64,000 bases of DNA from Sulfurimonas sp. HSL1-2 (GCF_039645565.1 NZ_CP147914.1:248001-312000), one strand, 5' to 3'. Positions 16,235 through 24,368 are shown, numbered from the stretch's first letter. Numbers and translations are program-made. The notes: generated from the letters alone by a model not told the origin.

Positions 16235-18529
16235 TCAGGCGATGAGGCTCCGCTTGCCGCTGTCGGCGAGGCTGAGCCACGCGGGGAGCATCAGCAGATC
16301 GATGAGGACGGCGATCACCAGTGCCGAGGCCGTGACGATCCCGAAGTTGACGTTGGGGACGAAATCGCTCAGCGCGAAGATCATAAAGGCGGCGCTGAGG
16401 ATGAGGGTGGTAAAGACGATCGCCTTGCCCGCATAGTGGTAGACGTAGGCGAGCGCGGCTTCGAGGCTTTCGCCCTCCCGGCGTGCTTCGCGGTACTTGA
16501 CGAGGAAGTGGATGGTGTCGTCCACCGCCACCCCGATGATGATGGCCCCCGAGACCGCGACACCGAGGTCGATGGTGATCCCCAGCCACCCCATGACCCC
16601 GACGACGAGGGCGATGGGCAGGACGTTGGGGATGATAAAGAGGGGAATCATGCGCAGGTTGCGGAAGATCAGCAGCATCATCAGAGAGACCGCCGCGATG
16701 GCCAGCAGGATCGATTCGACCAGCGTGTCGGTGACGTCGTGCTGCATATGCGCGAACATCGCCGCCTGCCCGTTGACCCGGGCGGGATAGGGCGTCTGTG
16801 CCCACCACGCTTCGACCCACCGCATCATCTCCAGGTCCAGGGAGGTGTCGACGATGTCCACCGACGCGGTGACCCGCAGCTGCCGTTCGTCGACGTCCAT
16901 ACGGTCGTTGATCTCCATCCCCTGGGGCAGGGAGAGGGAATAGAGCAGCAGGTACTGGGCGATCAGGTTCCGCTCTGCGGGGATGGTCGGGCTGCCGTTC
17001 ATGACGTCGTTGAACTTTTCGACGACGTCGACGAGGGAAGTGGTGTGGCGCACTGCGGGGTACTCCGCTTTGAACGCGTCGGTGAAGCGGGCCACCGTCT
17101 GCATGAATTCGGGGGATTTGATGCCGTCCTTCTCCCCCGAATCGACGACGACCTCGTAGGCCATTGGCCCGGTGAGGTGACGCTGCACGAAGGTCACCGT
17201 CTCCCGGAAGGGGACGTGCTCTTTGAAGTAGCGCACCGTGTTCGAATCGACCTTCACCCAGGCGATCCCGATGCCGATCAGCGTAAAGAGCAGCAGGCTG
17301 CCGAGCAGAATACCGCGGTCGTGGCGCATGACGAAACGGGCGCTGCCCAGCGAGAACGCATCATGGCTTTCGGACTCTTCCTCTTCGCTCTGTGCTACTT
17401 TCGGGTTGAGGATCGCCAGCATGGCCGGGACGAAAAGGATCGTCAGCACAAAGGCGAGCAGCGCGGCGGTTGCCGTCGCGATGCCCAGGGTCTTGACGGG
17501 GATGACGTCGCTGACCGCCAGGGAGGCGAACCCGACGGCGGTCGTCAAGGAGGTCAGCAGGGTCGGCAGGAGATTCTTGCGCACGCTGAAGCGGATGGCG
17601 TCCCGGTTGGCCATACCCCTCCGTCGGCCGACGAGGTAGATCCAGAAGAGGTGCATGGCGTCGGCGATCCCGATGGCGACGACGAAGACGGGGAGGTTGG
17701 CGGTGAAGTTGTTGACCCTGTAGCCCAGCAGCACCTGGACCGCGAGGACGATGAGGAAGGTGAAGATGACGACGGAGAGGCTCAGCAGCATCCCCGAGGG
17801 GCGGCGGAAAATGAACCAGAGCAGCACCATCGCGATCAGCAGAACGAAGGGGGTGAAGACCTTGACGTCATGTTCCCCCAGGTGAATGAAGGCCATGTTG
17901 AGAATCGGGCCGCCGCCCAGGTGGAAGGTGTAGCCGCTGGCCGACTCCCTGGCCACAATCGCCTCGCCCGCCGCCTTGAGCCGGGCCGAGACCTCCGGGT
18001 CGTCCCCGGCTTTGGGGGTGAGGCGTGCCGCGATCATCGTCGTTTTCATGTCGGCACTGACGATCCGCCCGACGATCATCTCTTCGCCCGCCGCGATGCG
18101 CGCCTTTTCGGCCAGCTGTTCAGGGGAGAGCGCGGAGGGATCGCCGATGAAATCCTCCACGATGACGTCGTCGGGATACTCCGGGTCGCTGTGCACATAC
18201 TGGTAGTTGGTCAGGGAGTCGACCCGGGCGATATCCGTCGTCTGCCAGAGTGCTTCTGTGATCCTCTCGACGACGCCCAGCGCTTTGGGGTTGAAAACGC
18301 CGTGATCGTCACGGAACATGATGAGCAGGGCATCATCGTTGCCGAAGACGGAACGGAAGTCGTCATACTGTCTGAGGATGGGGGACTCCTCACCGAACCA
18401 GATGCGGTAGCTCCCCTCGAACTGCAGGTAGCGCAGCTGCGAGGCGAGGGCCAGGGTGATAAGCGGGATCAGCAGTGCGGCCCACCAGCGCAACCGGATG
18501 ATGCCGTCAACGAATCGGTCGATGTTCAT
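16235..18529 (-). CDS. MMPL/RND-superfamily exporter
   Basis: A 764-residue inner-membrane transporter with two repeats, each having one helix, a large periplasmic loop and a five-helix bundle. The first bundle lies about residues 235-370, including VFVVAIGIADAMHLFWIYLVGRRRG. The second lies about 620-750, including GAIIIGVAVDDTIHFLVKYREARREGE. This layout is that of MMPL/HpnN-like exporters, which move lipids or hydrophobic molecules, often in association with LolA-like and beta-barrel proteins such as those encoded just upstream. A Shine-Dalgarno AAGGACG precedes the ATG. A 101-base gap separates it from the beta-barrel gene, with a small hairpin (AAAGCA/TGCTTT), so expression may be partly independent. 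Confidence 0.9.
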   Translation of the reverse strand: MNIDRFVDGIIRLRWWAALLIPLITLALASQLRYLQFEGSYRIWFGEESPILRQYDDFRSVFGNDDALLIMFRDDHGVFNPKALGVVERITEALWQTTDIARVDSLTNYQYVHSDPEYPDDVIVEDFIGDPSALSPEQLAEKARIAAGEEMIVGRIVSADMKTTMIAARLTPKAGDDPEVSARLKAAGEAIVARESASGYTFHLGGGPILNMAFIHLGEHDVKVFTPFVLLIAMVLLWFIFRRPSGMLLSLSVVIFTFLIVLAVQVLLGYRVNNFTANLPVFVVAIGIADAMHLFWIYLVGRRRGMANRDAIRFSVRKNLLPTLLTSLTTAVGFASLAVSDVIPVKTLGIATATAALLAFVLTILFVPAMLAILNPKVAQSEEEESESHDAFSLGSARFVMRHDRGILLGSLLLFTLIGIGIAWVKVDSNTVRYFKEHVPFRETVTFVQRHLTGPMAYEVVVDSGEKDGIKSPEFMQTVARFTDAFKAEYPAVRHTTSLVDVVEKFNDVMNGSPTIPAERNLIAQYLLLYSLSLPQGMEINDRMDVDERQLRVTASVDIVDTSLDLEMMRWVEAWWAQTPYPARVNGQAAMFAHMQHDVTDTLVESILLAIAAVSLMMLLIFRNLRMIPLFIIPNVLPIALVVGVMGWLGITIDLGVAVSGAIIIGVAVDDTIHFLVKYREARREGESLEAALAYVYHYAGKAIVFTTLILSAAFMIFALSDFVPNVNFGIVTASALVIAVLIDLLMLPAWLSLADSGKRSLIA

Positions 18530-18630
18530 AGAGCGTCCTTATGTCAGTTTACGAAAATGCCGAAAGCATTTTTGTGCTTTAGTGCCATAGCGGCAAGCGT
18601 AGATGGATGGGACTTTGTTCCAGACATCGT

Positions 18631-19884
18631 TCAAAAGTAATACCCGAACTTGGCGCTGATGCTCTGAAAGCGGCCGAGCATGTGGAAAGCCGTCATCGTG
18701 TTTTTCGACGGTTCGATATAGCGGTAGTCGATATTGAGCTTGAAACTGTCGAAGAGCCGGGTCTCGTACTCGGCGTAATAGCTCTGCTCGTCATACTCCA
18801 GGTCGGCGATAACGCCCCCGACGAGTGTTGCGCTGTTGACGTCGTTCAGGCTGAGGCGCAGGCCGAGGAAGAGGTCGTTCTGGAAGACTTCGAAGAGGTC
18901 GAGGTCCGTGTACTTGCCCTTTTCCGTCGTCTCGTAGCGGTAGTACTCCGCGAGCAGGCCGAGGTCCGCTTCCCCGTAGACCTGCACGATGGTATGTTCC
19001 ACTCCGGAGGCAACGTGGTAGTAGTCGGAGATGCGGTCATCGTCGATGACGTCTGCGTAGAGCGCTTCGAGCTTGAAGAGGGTGTCGCCGACGACGAGGG
19101 TGTCGTAGGTCATCGCCTTGTTGACGCGGTAGGCGTGTTCGGCCAGGGGAATCGTGTAGGTATAGGTGATGAGGTCTATAGGCGTAATGATGGGATCACC
19201 TGCCAGGAAATAGCGCTGCGAATCGTAGCCGTGTTGCACGATCACGGCATAATCGAGGGGGTACTCCGTCTCCGTTGAACCGCCCAGTCGGAGGTAGTAG
19301 GTCGGGAGGGTATTGGACTCGCTTGTCTGCAGTGTCGCATCGTAGCGGACTTCGGGAGGAAAGAAGTTGAAGGCGTACGGGGGCTTGGCCATTCTCTGAT
19401 CCTCTTCGAAAAACTTGACGATCAGGGCGAGCGATCCGGTGTCGGTGTAGTGGGTCAGCGCCGCATTCAAGACGCCGATCTTGTCCTCCTCGAAGAGACC
19501 GTTTCGCAGGTCCACGGGGTTGAAGCCGTCGACAATGTTACGGACCTCCAGCGCCCCCCAGAAGCGCAGACTCCGCCCCGCCATCAGCTGGTTGTCACCC
19601 AGGTCGAGCGTGCCGTAGAGCTCATCGACCCGGAGGAAGCTCCTGCCCGTCTGCTCCTCTTTTGCCTGCAGGTCATAATAATCCTGCTGGGCGTTGATCC
19701 GCGTCACCATACGGAGATCTTCATAGGTGTATTCGGCTTCAAAGGAACCCAGCAGGGTGGCAGCATTTTCGTGTTTGCCCGGTTGATGGTTGAGAAAGGA
19801 GTCGCCCTGCAGGCTGACATTGCCGCGGATGCCGATGTCCGCCAGGAGCGGGAGGGTCATGAGCAGGGGCAGCAGCTGTTTCAC
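18631..19884 (-). CDS. Outer-membrane beta-barrel protein, DUF1302-like
   Basis: A 417-residue exported protein with a short signal peptide (VKQLLPLLMTLPLLADIG). Many alternating amphipathic strands follow (for example YTYEDLRMVTRINAQQDYYDLQ, LRVDELYGTLDLGDNQLMAGRSLRFWGA) and the C-terminus ends in aromatic YYF, as in outer-membrane barrels. The RGNVSLQGDSFLNHQPGK and DLRNGLFEEDKIG stretches recall DUF1302/porin-like proteins that accompany LolA-like and MMPL exporters. The start is a GTG at 19884 that overlaps the LolA-like stop (GTGA). The open frame to 20010 belongs to the upstream gene in another frame. Confidence 0.82.
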   Translation of the reverse strand: MKQLLPLLMTLPLLADIGIRGNVSLQGDSFLNHQPGKHENAATLLGSFEAEYTYEDLRMVTRINAQQDYYDLQAKEEQTGRSFLRVDELYGTLDLGDNQLMAGRSLRFWGALEVRNIVDGFNPVDLRNGLFEEDKIGVLNAALTHYTDTGSLALIVKFFEEDQRMAKPPYAFNFFPPEVRYDATLQTSESNTLPTYYLRLGGSTETEYPLDYAVIVQHGYDSQRYFLAGDPIITPIDLITYTYTIPLAEHAYRVNKAMTYDTLVVGDTLFKLEALYADVIDDDRISDYYHVASGVEHTIVQVYGEADLGLLAEYYRYETTEKGKYTDLDLFEVFQNDLFLGLRLSLNDVNSATLVGGVIADLEYDEQSYYAEYETRLFDSFKLNIDYRYIEPSKNTMTAFHMLGRFQSISAKFGYYF

Positions 19885-20633
19885 TGTTTGAGGACCCTTT
19901 GGTGGAAATCTTTGTCCGTCAGGCCGGTTCCGATCTTTTCGTTTTCCCAGACAAGGATCGTTTTCTTGTCGTTTTGGTGGTTGGTCATGACGATCCTGCC
20001 GATGCGCCATACGCCGTTCACGTTGCGGTAGTCACTGAAACGGGCCGTCTTCAGCAGCGCTTTCTTGCGGTCGTAATAATCCACCTGTATGATGACATAG
20101 GTTCCCGGATCGATCCAGCTCACCTGTTTCGTATAGCCGGAGTCCTTCTCCTTGGGGATGCGGACGGTTTTGTAATAGGATTTCCCTTCGAGTTCCACCG
20201 TCTCCGCATCGCCGCTGTAAGTGTACTTTTCGATATTGAACGCGCCGAGGTCCTCGTAGCTGAATTCGCTTCCCATGAAAGAGCCCGACTTGTTCCGCGA
20301 CGCGATCCGCTTGACCCGCTTGAGGGCGGGGAGGTAGAGCCACTGGTCATCGTCGCGGTCGAAATGTTCGTAGTTGAGGAATTTGGTCCCCTTGACGTCC
20401 GCGGGGGTGAGGAACTCCATCAGCGACTTGTCTCCTTCCTTGCCTTCGAGGACCTTCATCAGCATTGTGCGGTCGCGGGTCTGGCCGTTGGCGTTGATCA
20501 GCGTCATTTTCATTTCGCTGACGGCATCGTGGAAGCCGCTCAGCGCGGCATCGGTTTTCTGTGCGAGCTCGTAGGCGCTGATCGCCCAGGCATTCAGCGA
20601 AAAGAGCAGCAGGAACGGTAACCATTTTTGCAT
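19881..20633 (-). CDS. Outer-membrane lipoprotein-sorting-like (LolA fold) protein
   Basis: A 250-residue exported protein with a signal peptide (about 1-16, MQKWLPFLLLFSLNAWA) and a LolA/LolB-like half barrel. Recognisable segments are MTLINANGQTRDRTMLMKVLEG, SLMEFLTPADVKGTKFLNYEHFDRDDDQWLYLPALKRVKRI and the final RIVMTNHQNDKKTILVWENEKIGTGLTDKDFHQRVL. Members of this group, typically next to RND exporters, are thought to carry lipid-like cargo across the periplasm. GGAGGAAAC before 20633 decides the start. It is the first gene of an operon with the barrel protein and probably the MMPL exporter, opposite a TetR gene. Confidence 0.85.
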   Translation of the reverse strand: MQKWLPFLLLFSLNAWAISAYELAQKTDAALSGFHDAVSEMKMTLINANGQTRDRTMLMKVLEGKEGDKSLMEFLTPADVKGTKFLNYEHFDRDDDQWLYLPALKRVKRIASRNKSGSFMGSEFSYEDLGAFNIEKYTYSGDAETVELEGKSYYKTVRIPKEKDSGYTKQVSWIDPGTYVIIQVDYYDRKKALLKTARFSDYRNVNGVWRIGRIVMTNHQNDKKTILVWENEKIGTGLTDKDFHQRVLKQ

Positions 20634-20659
20634 GGGGGTTTCCTCCATCCTCGGGTGAT

Positions 20660-20697
20660 GTTGACAATGTTAACATAGTGATGTGACACTTGTCAAC
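20660..20697. promoter_or_regulatory. Inverted-repeat operator between the lolA-like operon and tetR
   Basis: GTTGACAA (20660-20667) and its perfect inverse TTGTCAAC (20690-20697) flank 22 bases. Inside lies a 10-base palindrome ATGTTAACAT (20667-20676). Location in the divergent promoter region next to a tetR gene makes this the probable binding site of that regulator. Confidence 0.65.
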
Positions 20698-20714
20698 ACC
20701 AAAGGGGATTCTGT

Positions 20715-20720
20715 TATACT
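20715..20720 (+). promoter_or_regulatory. -10 box TATACT exactly 6 nt before the tetR ATG
   Basis: TATACT is followed by six bases and the ATG at 20727, with no Shine-Dalgarno sequence. A leaderless tetR mRNA is predicted. The inverted repeat at 20660-20697 lies 17 bases upstream and covers the -35 region. Confidence 0.65.
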
Positions 20721-20726
20721 TTTGAA

Positions 20727-21338
20727 ATGAATCAGGATGAAAAGCGGCCGTATCATCACGGCAATGTCAAAGAATCGGCCATTGAAACCGCGCTGGAGAT
20801 GCTCGAGAGCGAGGGGCTGGAGGCGATTACCCTGCGGGAGCTCTCCTCGCGCATCGGGGCGTCGCGGACGGCGATCTACCGCCACTTCGAGAATAAAGAG
20901 GCACTGATCCGTGAGGTGATTCTGGCCGGTTTCGAGCGTTTCGACGCCTTTTTTATCGATATCTTTGCACGGACGGATGCGGATGTGCTGGCCCGTTTCA
21001 CGATGATGGGGCGCGCCTACCTCGCCTTTGCCGTCAACAACCCGCAGCTCTACCGGGTGCTTTTCGGCCCGACGGTCCGCCAGGAACGCGAAGAGGTGTG
21101 CGACCTCGAGGATGCGGAGAAGGCGACGGGGTTCCACGCGCTGGTGCATCTGATCGAAGCGGGGCAGAATGAAGGGGTGTTTAAAAAGGGCGATCCTTTC
21201 CTGCTGGCGGCGACGGTCTGGTCGACGGTGCACGGCCTCGCCTCGCTGATTATCGACGGGCACCTGGTGATCAGTGACAACATCGACGCGATTTTCGAAA
21301 CCGGGAACCGTACGCTGCTCGAGGGGCTGAAATCGTAA
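20727..21338 (+). CDS. TetR-family repressor of the LolA-like/MMPL export operon
   Basis: A 203-residue TetR regulator. The N-terminal helix-turn-helix (GLEAITLRELSSRIGASRTAIYRHFENKEALIREVI, about 29-64) is canonical. The C-terminal domain is a helical ligand and dimer domain with FTMMGRAYLAFAVNNPQLYRVLFGPTV, of the WHG type. It is divergent from the LolA-like gene and probably represses that operon and itself through the inverted repeat between them. The ligand is unknown; a lipid-like molecule is a guess from the neighbours. A hairpin (AACAGGA/TCCTGTT, 21339-21360) follows the stop but has no T tract. Confidence 0.9.
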   Translation: MNQDEKRPYHHGNVKESAIETALEMLESEGLEAITLRELSSRIGASRTAIYRHFENKEALIREVILAGFERFDAFFIDIFARTDADVLARFTMMGRAYLAFAVNNPQLYRVLFGPTVRQEREEVCDLEDAEKATGFHALVHLIEAGQNEGVFKKGDPFLLAATVWSTVHGLASLIIDGHLVISDNIDAIFETGNRTLLEGLKS

Positions 21339-21428
21339 AACAGGATGCATTGCTCCTGTTCCGTGCTACACTGTTGCTACGTTCAGGGTTTACAATGTAC
21401 TCAAACCGAAAGCGGCAAAGGAGAAGCC

Positions 21429-21773
21429 ATGACGCTGATCGATATTTTTACGGACCATGTCGTTAACTGCAAAAGCCTCAAGGATTATGTCGAGATTCGC
21501 AAAACCATCCATGAACGGGGCGAATTCAATGACCAGACGCTGATTCAGGCCGAAGAGGACCTGCAGCGGCTGCGCAAGGAAAACCCGGAGGTCTACGCGG
21601 GGATGTATGAGGTCCTCTATGAGATCATGCGCCGCGACGAGGGGCACTATTACGAATACCCCATCAACTTCATCCGCCAGATCCTGCGCATCTACCAGGA
21701 AGGGATCCCGGCCGAGAAGGTTCTCGAAGCGTACCGCAAGGAACTCGACCACCACTACCGCGACGCCTGCTAA
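21429..21773 (+). CDS. Hypothetical acidic helical protein, 114 residues
   Basis: A small soluble protein of unknown family (MTLIDIFTDHVVNCKSLKDYVEIRKTIHERGEF...). It appears all-helical and charged, with FNDQTLIQAEEDLQRLRKENPEVYAGMYEVLYEIMRRDEGHYYEYPINFIRQILRIYQEG. Cysteines are at 14 and at the last residue. The start is decided by AAAGGAGAAGCC before 21429. Upstream, TACAAT near 21391 could be the -10 box. Codon use matches its neighbours. Confidence 0.75.
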   Translation: MTLIDIFTDHVVNCKSLKDYVEIRKTIHERGEFNDQTLIQAEEDLQRLRKENPEVYAGMYEVLYEIMRRDEGHYYEYPINFIRQILRIYQEGIPAEKVLEAYRKELDHHYRDAC

Positions 21774-21821
21774 GCGCGTCGGCCCTCAAAAAAAACAGCT
21801 CAAAAGATCATAATAAAGTCG

Positions 21822-21846
21822 GAAAAAGCGGCGGGAGACCCCGCCG
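21822..21846 (-). terminator. Rho-independent terminator of the 39-codon peptide gene
   Basis: On the minus strand, a perfect 7-base-pair GC stem (CGGCGGG/CCCGCCG) with a 4-base loop is followed by C and five T. It starts only 6 bases after the stop codon of the small gene at 21853-21972. Confidence 0.85.
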
Positions 21847-21852
21847 TGCAGG

Positions 21853-21972
21853 TTAGAAGCGCACTGAAGTGTAGCGTGACGTGCGGGCAGGAACGTTCTG
21901 TACTGCGGTACCGACAGCGGTCATTCCCCAACCAAGACCCAGGCTCGGCAGACGGTAGTAGAACAGATTCAT
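21853..21972 (-). CDS. 39-residue peptide gene with own ribosome site and terminator
   Basis: A short gene encoding a peptide that begins MNLFYYRLPSLGLGWGMTAV and ends PARTSRYTSVRF. A near-perfect Shine-Dalgarno sequence (AAAGGAGTGATC) precedes the ATG at a good distance. A TACAAT -10 candidate lies at 22005-22000, and a strong terminator starts 6 bases after the stop. These three signals make it convincing as a real transcription unit despite its length. The peptide has an amphipathic or weakly hydrophobic first half (about 2-27) and a basic, aromatic tail. The family is not recognised. It could be a membrane peptide, a leader-type peptide or the coding part of a dual-function small RNA. Confidence 0.65.
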   Translation of the reverse strand: MNLFYYRLPSLGLGWGMTAVGTAVQNVPARTSRYTSVRF

Positions 21973-22125
21973 GATCACTCCTTTAAGTTGAACAAAACCA
22001 TTGTAAAAAGCAAACGTAGCACCGGCGTAGCAAAATGGAAAAAATGCAGATATTTTTTTTTGGGGCAGGGCCCGGCGGCATCTGAGACCGTGCAAACGGT
22101 GCACAGAGAGGTCATTACACCCTGG

Positions 22126-22166
22126 AATGTATCACAAATGTATCACTTTCTTCATGCAATCTTCAT
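22126..22166. promoter_or_regulatory. Tandem 11-base-period direct repeats upstream of the Asp-rich lipoprotein
   Basis: AATGTATCAC occurs at 22126-22135 and again at 22137-22146. Immediately after, TCTTCAT occurs at 22149-22155 and 22160-22166. Both pairs have an 11-base period, the spacing used by OmpR/PhoB-type response regulators. They lie just upstream of a possible -10 box (CATAGT, 22177-22182). Confidence 0.5.
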
Positions 22167-22212
22167 CTTCGGCCGTCATAGTGGTTGGATCATTTCACCA
22201 CAAGGAACCAAG

Positions 22213-23118
22213 ATGAAAACAACTTCTCTTGCACTATCAACGCTTGCCGCCGGCCTGATCTTCGCCGCCTGCGGCAGCGCAGGCAGCAGCAGCGACAGGG
22301 CGACGACAAGTATTACCGGTACCGTACCGGGTACCCTGATCGAAGCCTTCTGCGAAGACGGCAGCTACTACGCGGTCAACTCCAATGACAACGGTACCAG
22401 CGAACACCCCTTCGAGATCGAAGTCCCCCAAAATACCAGCTGCCGCCTGGTGATGACGACCAATGAGAACACGCCGGACGCTTCCGTCGTCACGCTGCTG
22501 ACCCTTAACGGCAGCACCCTTTTTGAAGTGAACGCAAGCGCGATCGACCTTGGCTATATCGACCTGCCGATGGAGCGTACCGGTTACGATGACGATAATA
22601 ACGGCGTCTCCGACGATCTCTTCAATGTCGTGACGCCCGAAGGCGCCGTGATCTCCGTCGAACTCAGCGACGACCCGATGGACAGTGACCACGACGGCGT
22701 TATCGACCTCTACGATGACGATGACGACAACGACGGGATCAAGGATGACGTGGATACGGACGACGACGGCGATGATATTCCCGACACGGTGGACGAGGAC
22801 AGCATCAACGACTTCGACCACGACGGTATCAACAACGATGCCGATATTGACGATGACAATGACGGGCTCGATGACGACGTAGACAGCGATGACGACAATG
22901 ACGGTATCGATGATGATGCGGACAGCGACGACGACAATGACGGTATCGACGACAGCGAGGATGCGGACCAGCTCAACGACAGCGACCACGACGGCCTGAC
23001 CGATGCGTATGACGACGATGACGATAACGACGGTATCCCCGATGATGAGGATACGGATGATGACGGAGACGGCGTCGACGACAATGAAACCGACGGCCAG
23101 GAAGTCACCCTCGCCTAA
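22213..23118 (+). CDS. Exported lipoprotein with Asp-rich thrombospondin type 3-like calcium repeats
   Basis: A 301-residue protein. It starts with a lipoprotein signal (MKTTSLALSTLAAGLIFAAC, lipid Cys20, FAAC being an acceptable lipobox), followed by about 120 residues of a carboxypeptidase-regulatory or beta-sandwich-like domain (SITGTVPGTLIEAFCEDGSYYAV). About 150 residues of DxDxDGxxD repeats follow, such as DSDHDGVIDLYDDDDDNDGIKDD and DADSDDDNDGIDD. These match thrombospondin type 3-like calcium-binding repeats. The protein is extremely acidic and would bind much Ca2+ at the cell surface. AAGGAACC before 22213 supports the start. The open frame from 21988 is not used. The near-identical repeats suggest copy-number variation between strains. 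Confidence 0.88.
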   Translation: MKTTSLALSTLAAGLIFAACGSAGSSSDRATTSITGTVPGTLIEAFCEDGSYYAVNSNDNGTSEHPFEIEVPQNTSCRLVMTTNENTPDASVVTLLTLNGSTLFEVNASAIDLGYIDLPMERTGYDDDNNGVSDDLFNVVTPEGAVISVELSDDPMDSDHDGVIDLYDDDDDNDGIKDDVDTDDDGDDIPDTVDEDSINDFDHDGINNDADIDDDNDGLDDDVDSDDDNDGIDDDADSDDDNDGIDDSEDADQLNDSDHDGLTDAYDDDDDNDGIPDDEDTDDDGDGVDDNETDGQEVTLA

Positions 23119-23124
23119 CCCTCG

Positions 23125-23145
23125 CCGGCAGCCCGCCGCTGCCGG
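23125..23145. terminator. Hairpin after the Asp-rich lipoprotein gene
   Basis: CCGGCAG (23125-23131) pairs perfectly with CTGCCGG (23139-23145). It follows the stop codon by 6 bases. The T-rich tract comes only about 12 bases later (CCCTTTTCTTCT), so termination is plausible but not textbook. Confidence 0.45.
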
Positions 23146-23249
23146 GTGCTACACACCCTTTTCTTCTGAATCCGCCTTTTCTTTCTTCCGCAAAACATCT
23201 ATATGAACACAATGATCATGCCCGACGGCACGAAACAAACGGACTGATT

Positions 23250-24368
23250 TTACAGCAGGGCGCGTCTGAATTTGAGGATGCTCAGCCCGATAAAGAGGAC
23301 GGCGAATCCGCCCAGCGCCGCAAAAGAGGGCCAGAGGTCGGCGATGAGGGTGTGTTTGATCAACAACCCGCGGATGATCTCGACGAAGTAGGTAAACGGG
23401 ATGGCGTAGCAGAGCGGCCGGATGTAGTCGGGGACGGCTTCGAGCGGGAAGATGAGGCCGCTGAGCATCACCGAAGGGATAATGATGAAGATTGCAAGGA
23501 ACATCGCCTGCTGCTGGGTCTGCGACACGAGCGAGATCAGTACCCCCAGCGCGATCATCACGGCGACATAGATGACGGCGAGCAGGGCAAGGTAGAGGTG
23601 CGAGGTCGCTTTGGGGAGGTCGAAGAGCAGCCACCCCAGCCCCAGGATAAGGTAGAAGTCGATCAGGGCGATGATGACGTAGGGAATGATCTTGCCGAAG
23701 ACGAAGGCGCTTTTACTGATGGGGGTGGCGAGGAGCTGCTCCAGGGTCTGTTTCTCCCGCTCGCGCACGACGGTGATCCCCGTGAGAATAAGCGCGATCT
23801 GCATAATGAGCACCCCGATGATGCCCGGCAGGAAGAACCAGGTCTCTTTTTCATCGGGATTGAAGAGGACGACGGTATCCATAATGAAGGGTTCCGGCGC
23901 GATAACGGTCGGAGGGGCGTTTTCGTCGAGGAAATACATGTCGTTCGTCACCCCTTCGTCGGTGGCGGCGGAGGAGTTGTACTTCATCGCCGTCGTCAAA
24001 GAGGGCATCGTGCCGTCGACGTAGAAGGTGATGTGGGGCTGGCGGTTCTCGCTGAGGTCGGCGGAGAATTTGCCGTCGATAAAGAGACCCGCCTCGGCCC
24101 GGCCCGAACGGATCTCCTCGATGATCGCCGCCTTGTCAGTTACCGGATAGAGCTTGAAATAGCCGTCGCTCCAGAGCCCCGTTTTGATGAGGTTGCTGAA
24201 AAAGGAGCGGTCGTTGTCGACGTACGCCATCGCCACGTTTTTGGGTTCGAGTTTGAGGGCGAGGCCGAAAAGCACTAAGAAGATGACGGGCATGACGACA
24301 ATGAGGGCGATCAGCCTCGGGTCGCGTCGCAGCTGGGTCAGCTCTTTTTTGATCATCGCCCCGAGCAT
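23250..24368 (-). CDS. ABC-2 type transporter permease
   Basis: A 372-residue ABC exporter permease of the YhhJ/YbhR type. It has an N-terminal helix (about 20-40, LIALIVVMPVIFLVLFGLAL), a large extracytoplasmic domain (about 45-170) and five more helices to the C-terminus. The EREKQTLEQLLATPISKSAFVFGKIIPY stretch is the classic ABC-2 signature. It probably exports a drug or lipid with the ATPase encoded just upstream. It overlaps that gene by one base (TGATG). It is the end of a two-gene operon. Confidence 0.93.
   Translation of the reverse strand: MLGAMIKKELTQLRRDPRLIALIVVMPVIFLVLFGLALKLEPKNVAMAYVDNDRSFFSNLIKTGLWSDGYFKLYPVTDKAAIIEEIRSGRAEAGLFIDGKFSADLSENRQPHITFYVDGTMPSLTTAMKYNSSAATDEGVTNDMYFLDENAPPTVIAPEPFIMDTVVLFNPDEKETWFFLPGIIGVLIMQIALILTGITVVREREKQTLEQLLATPISKSAFVFGKIIPYVIIALIDFYLILGLGWLLFDLPKATSHLYLALLAVIYVAVMIALGVLISLVSQTQQQAMFLAIFIIIPSVMLSGLIFPLEAVPDYIRPLCYAIPFTYFVEIIRGLLIKHTLIADLWPSFAALGGFAVLFIGLSILKFRRALL

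Noticed and set aside
16436-18640. Long plus-strand frame antisense to the MMPL exporter
   Set aside because: Highly charged low-complexity translation and full overlap with a well-supported transporter gene.
22679-23118. Short near-identical repeats that could suggest a CRISPR array
   Set aside because: The repeats are in frame, encode calcium-binding DxDxDG units and have no unique spacers of constant length.
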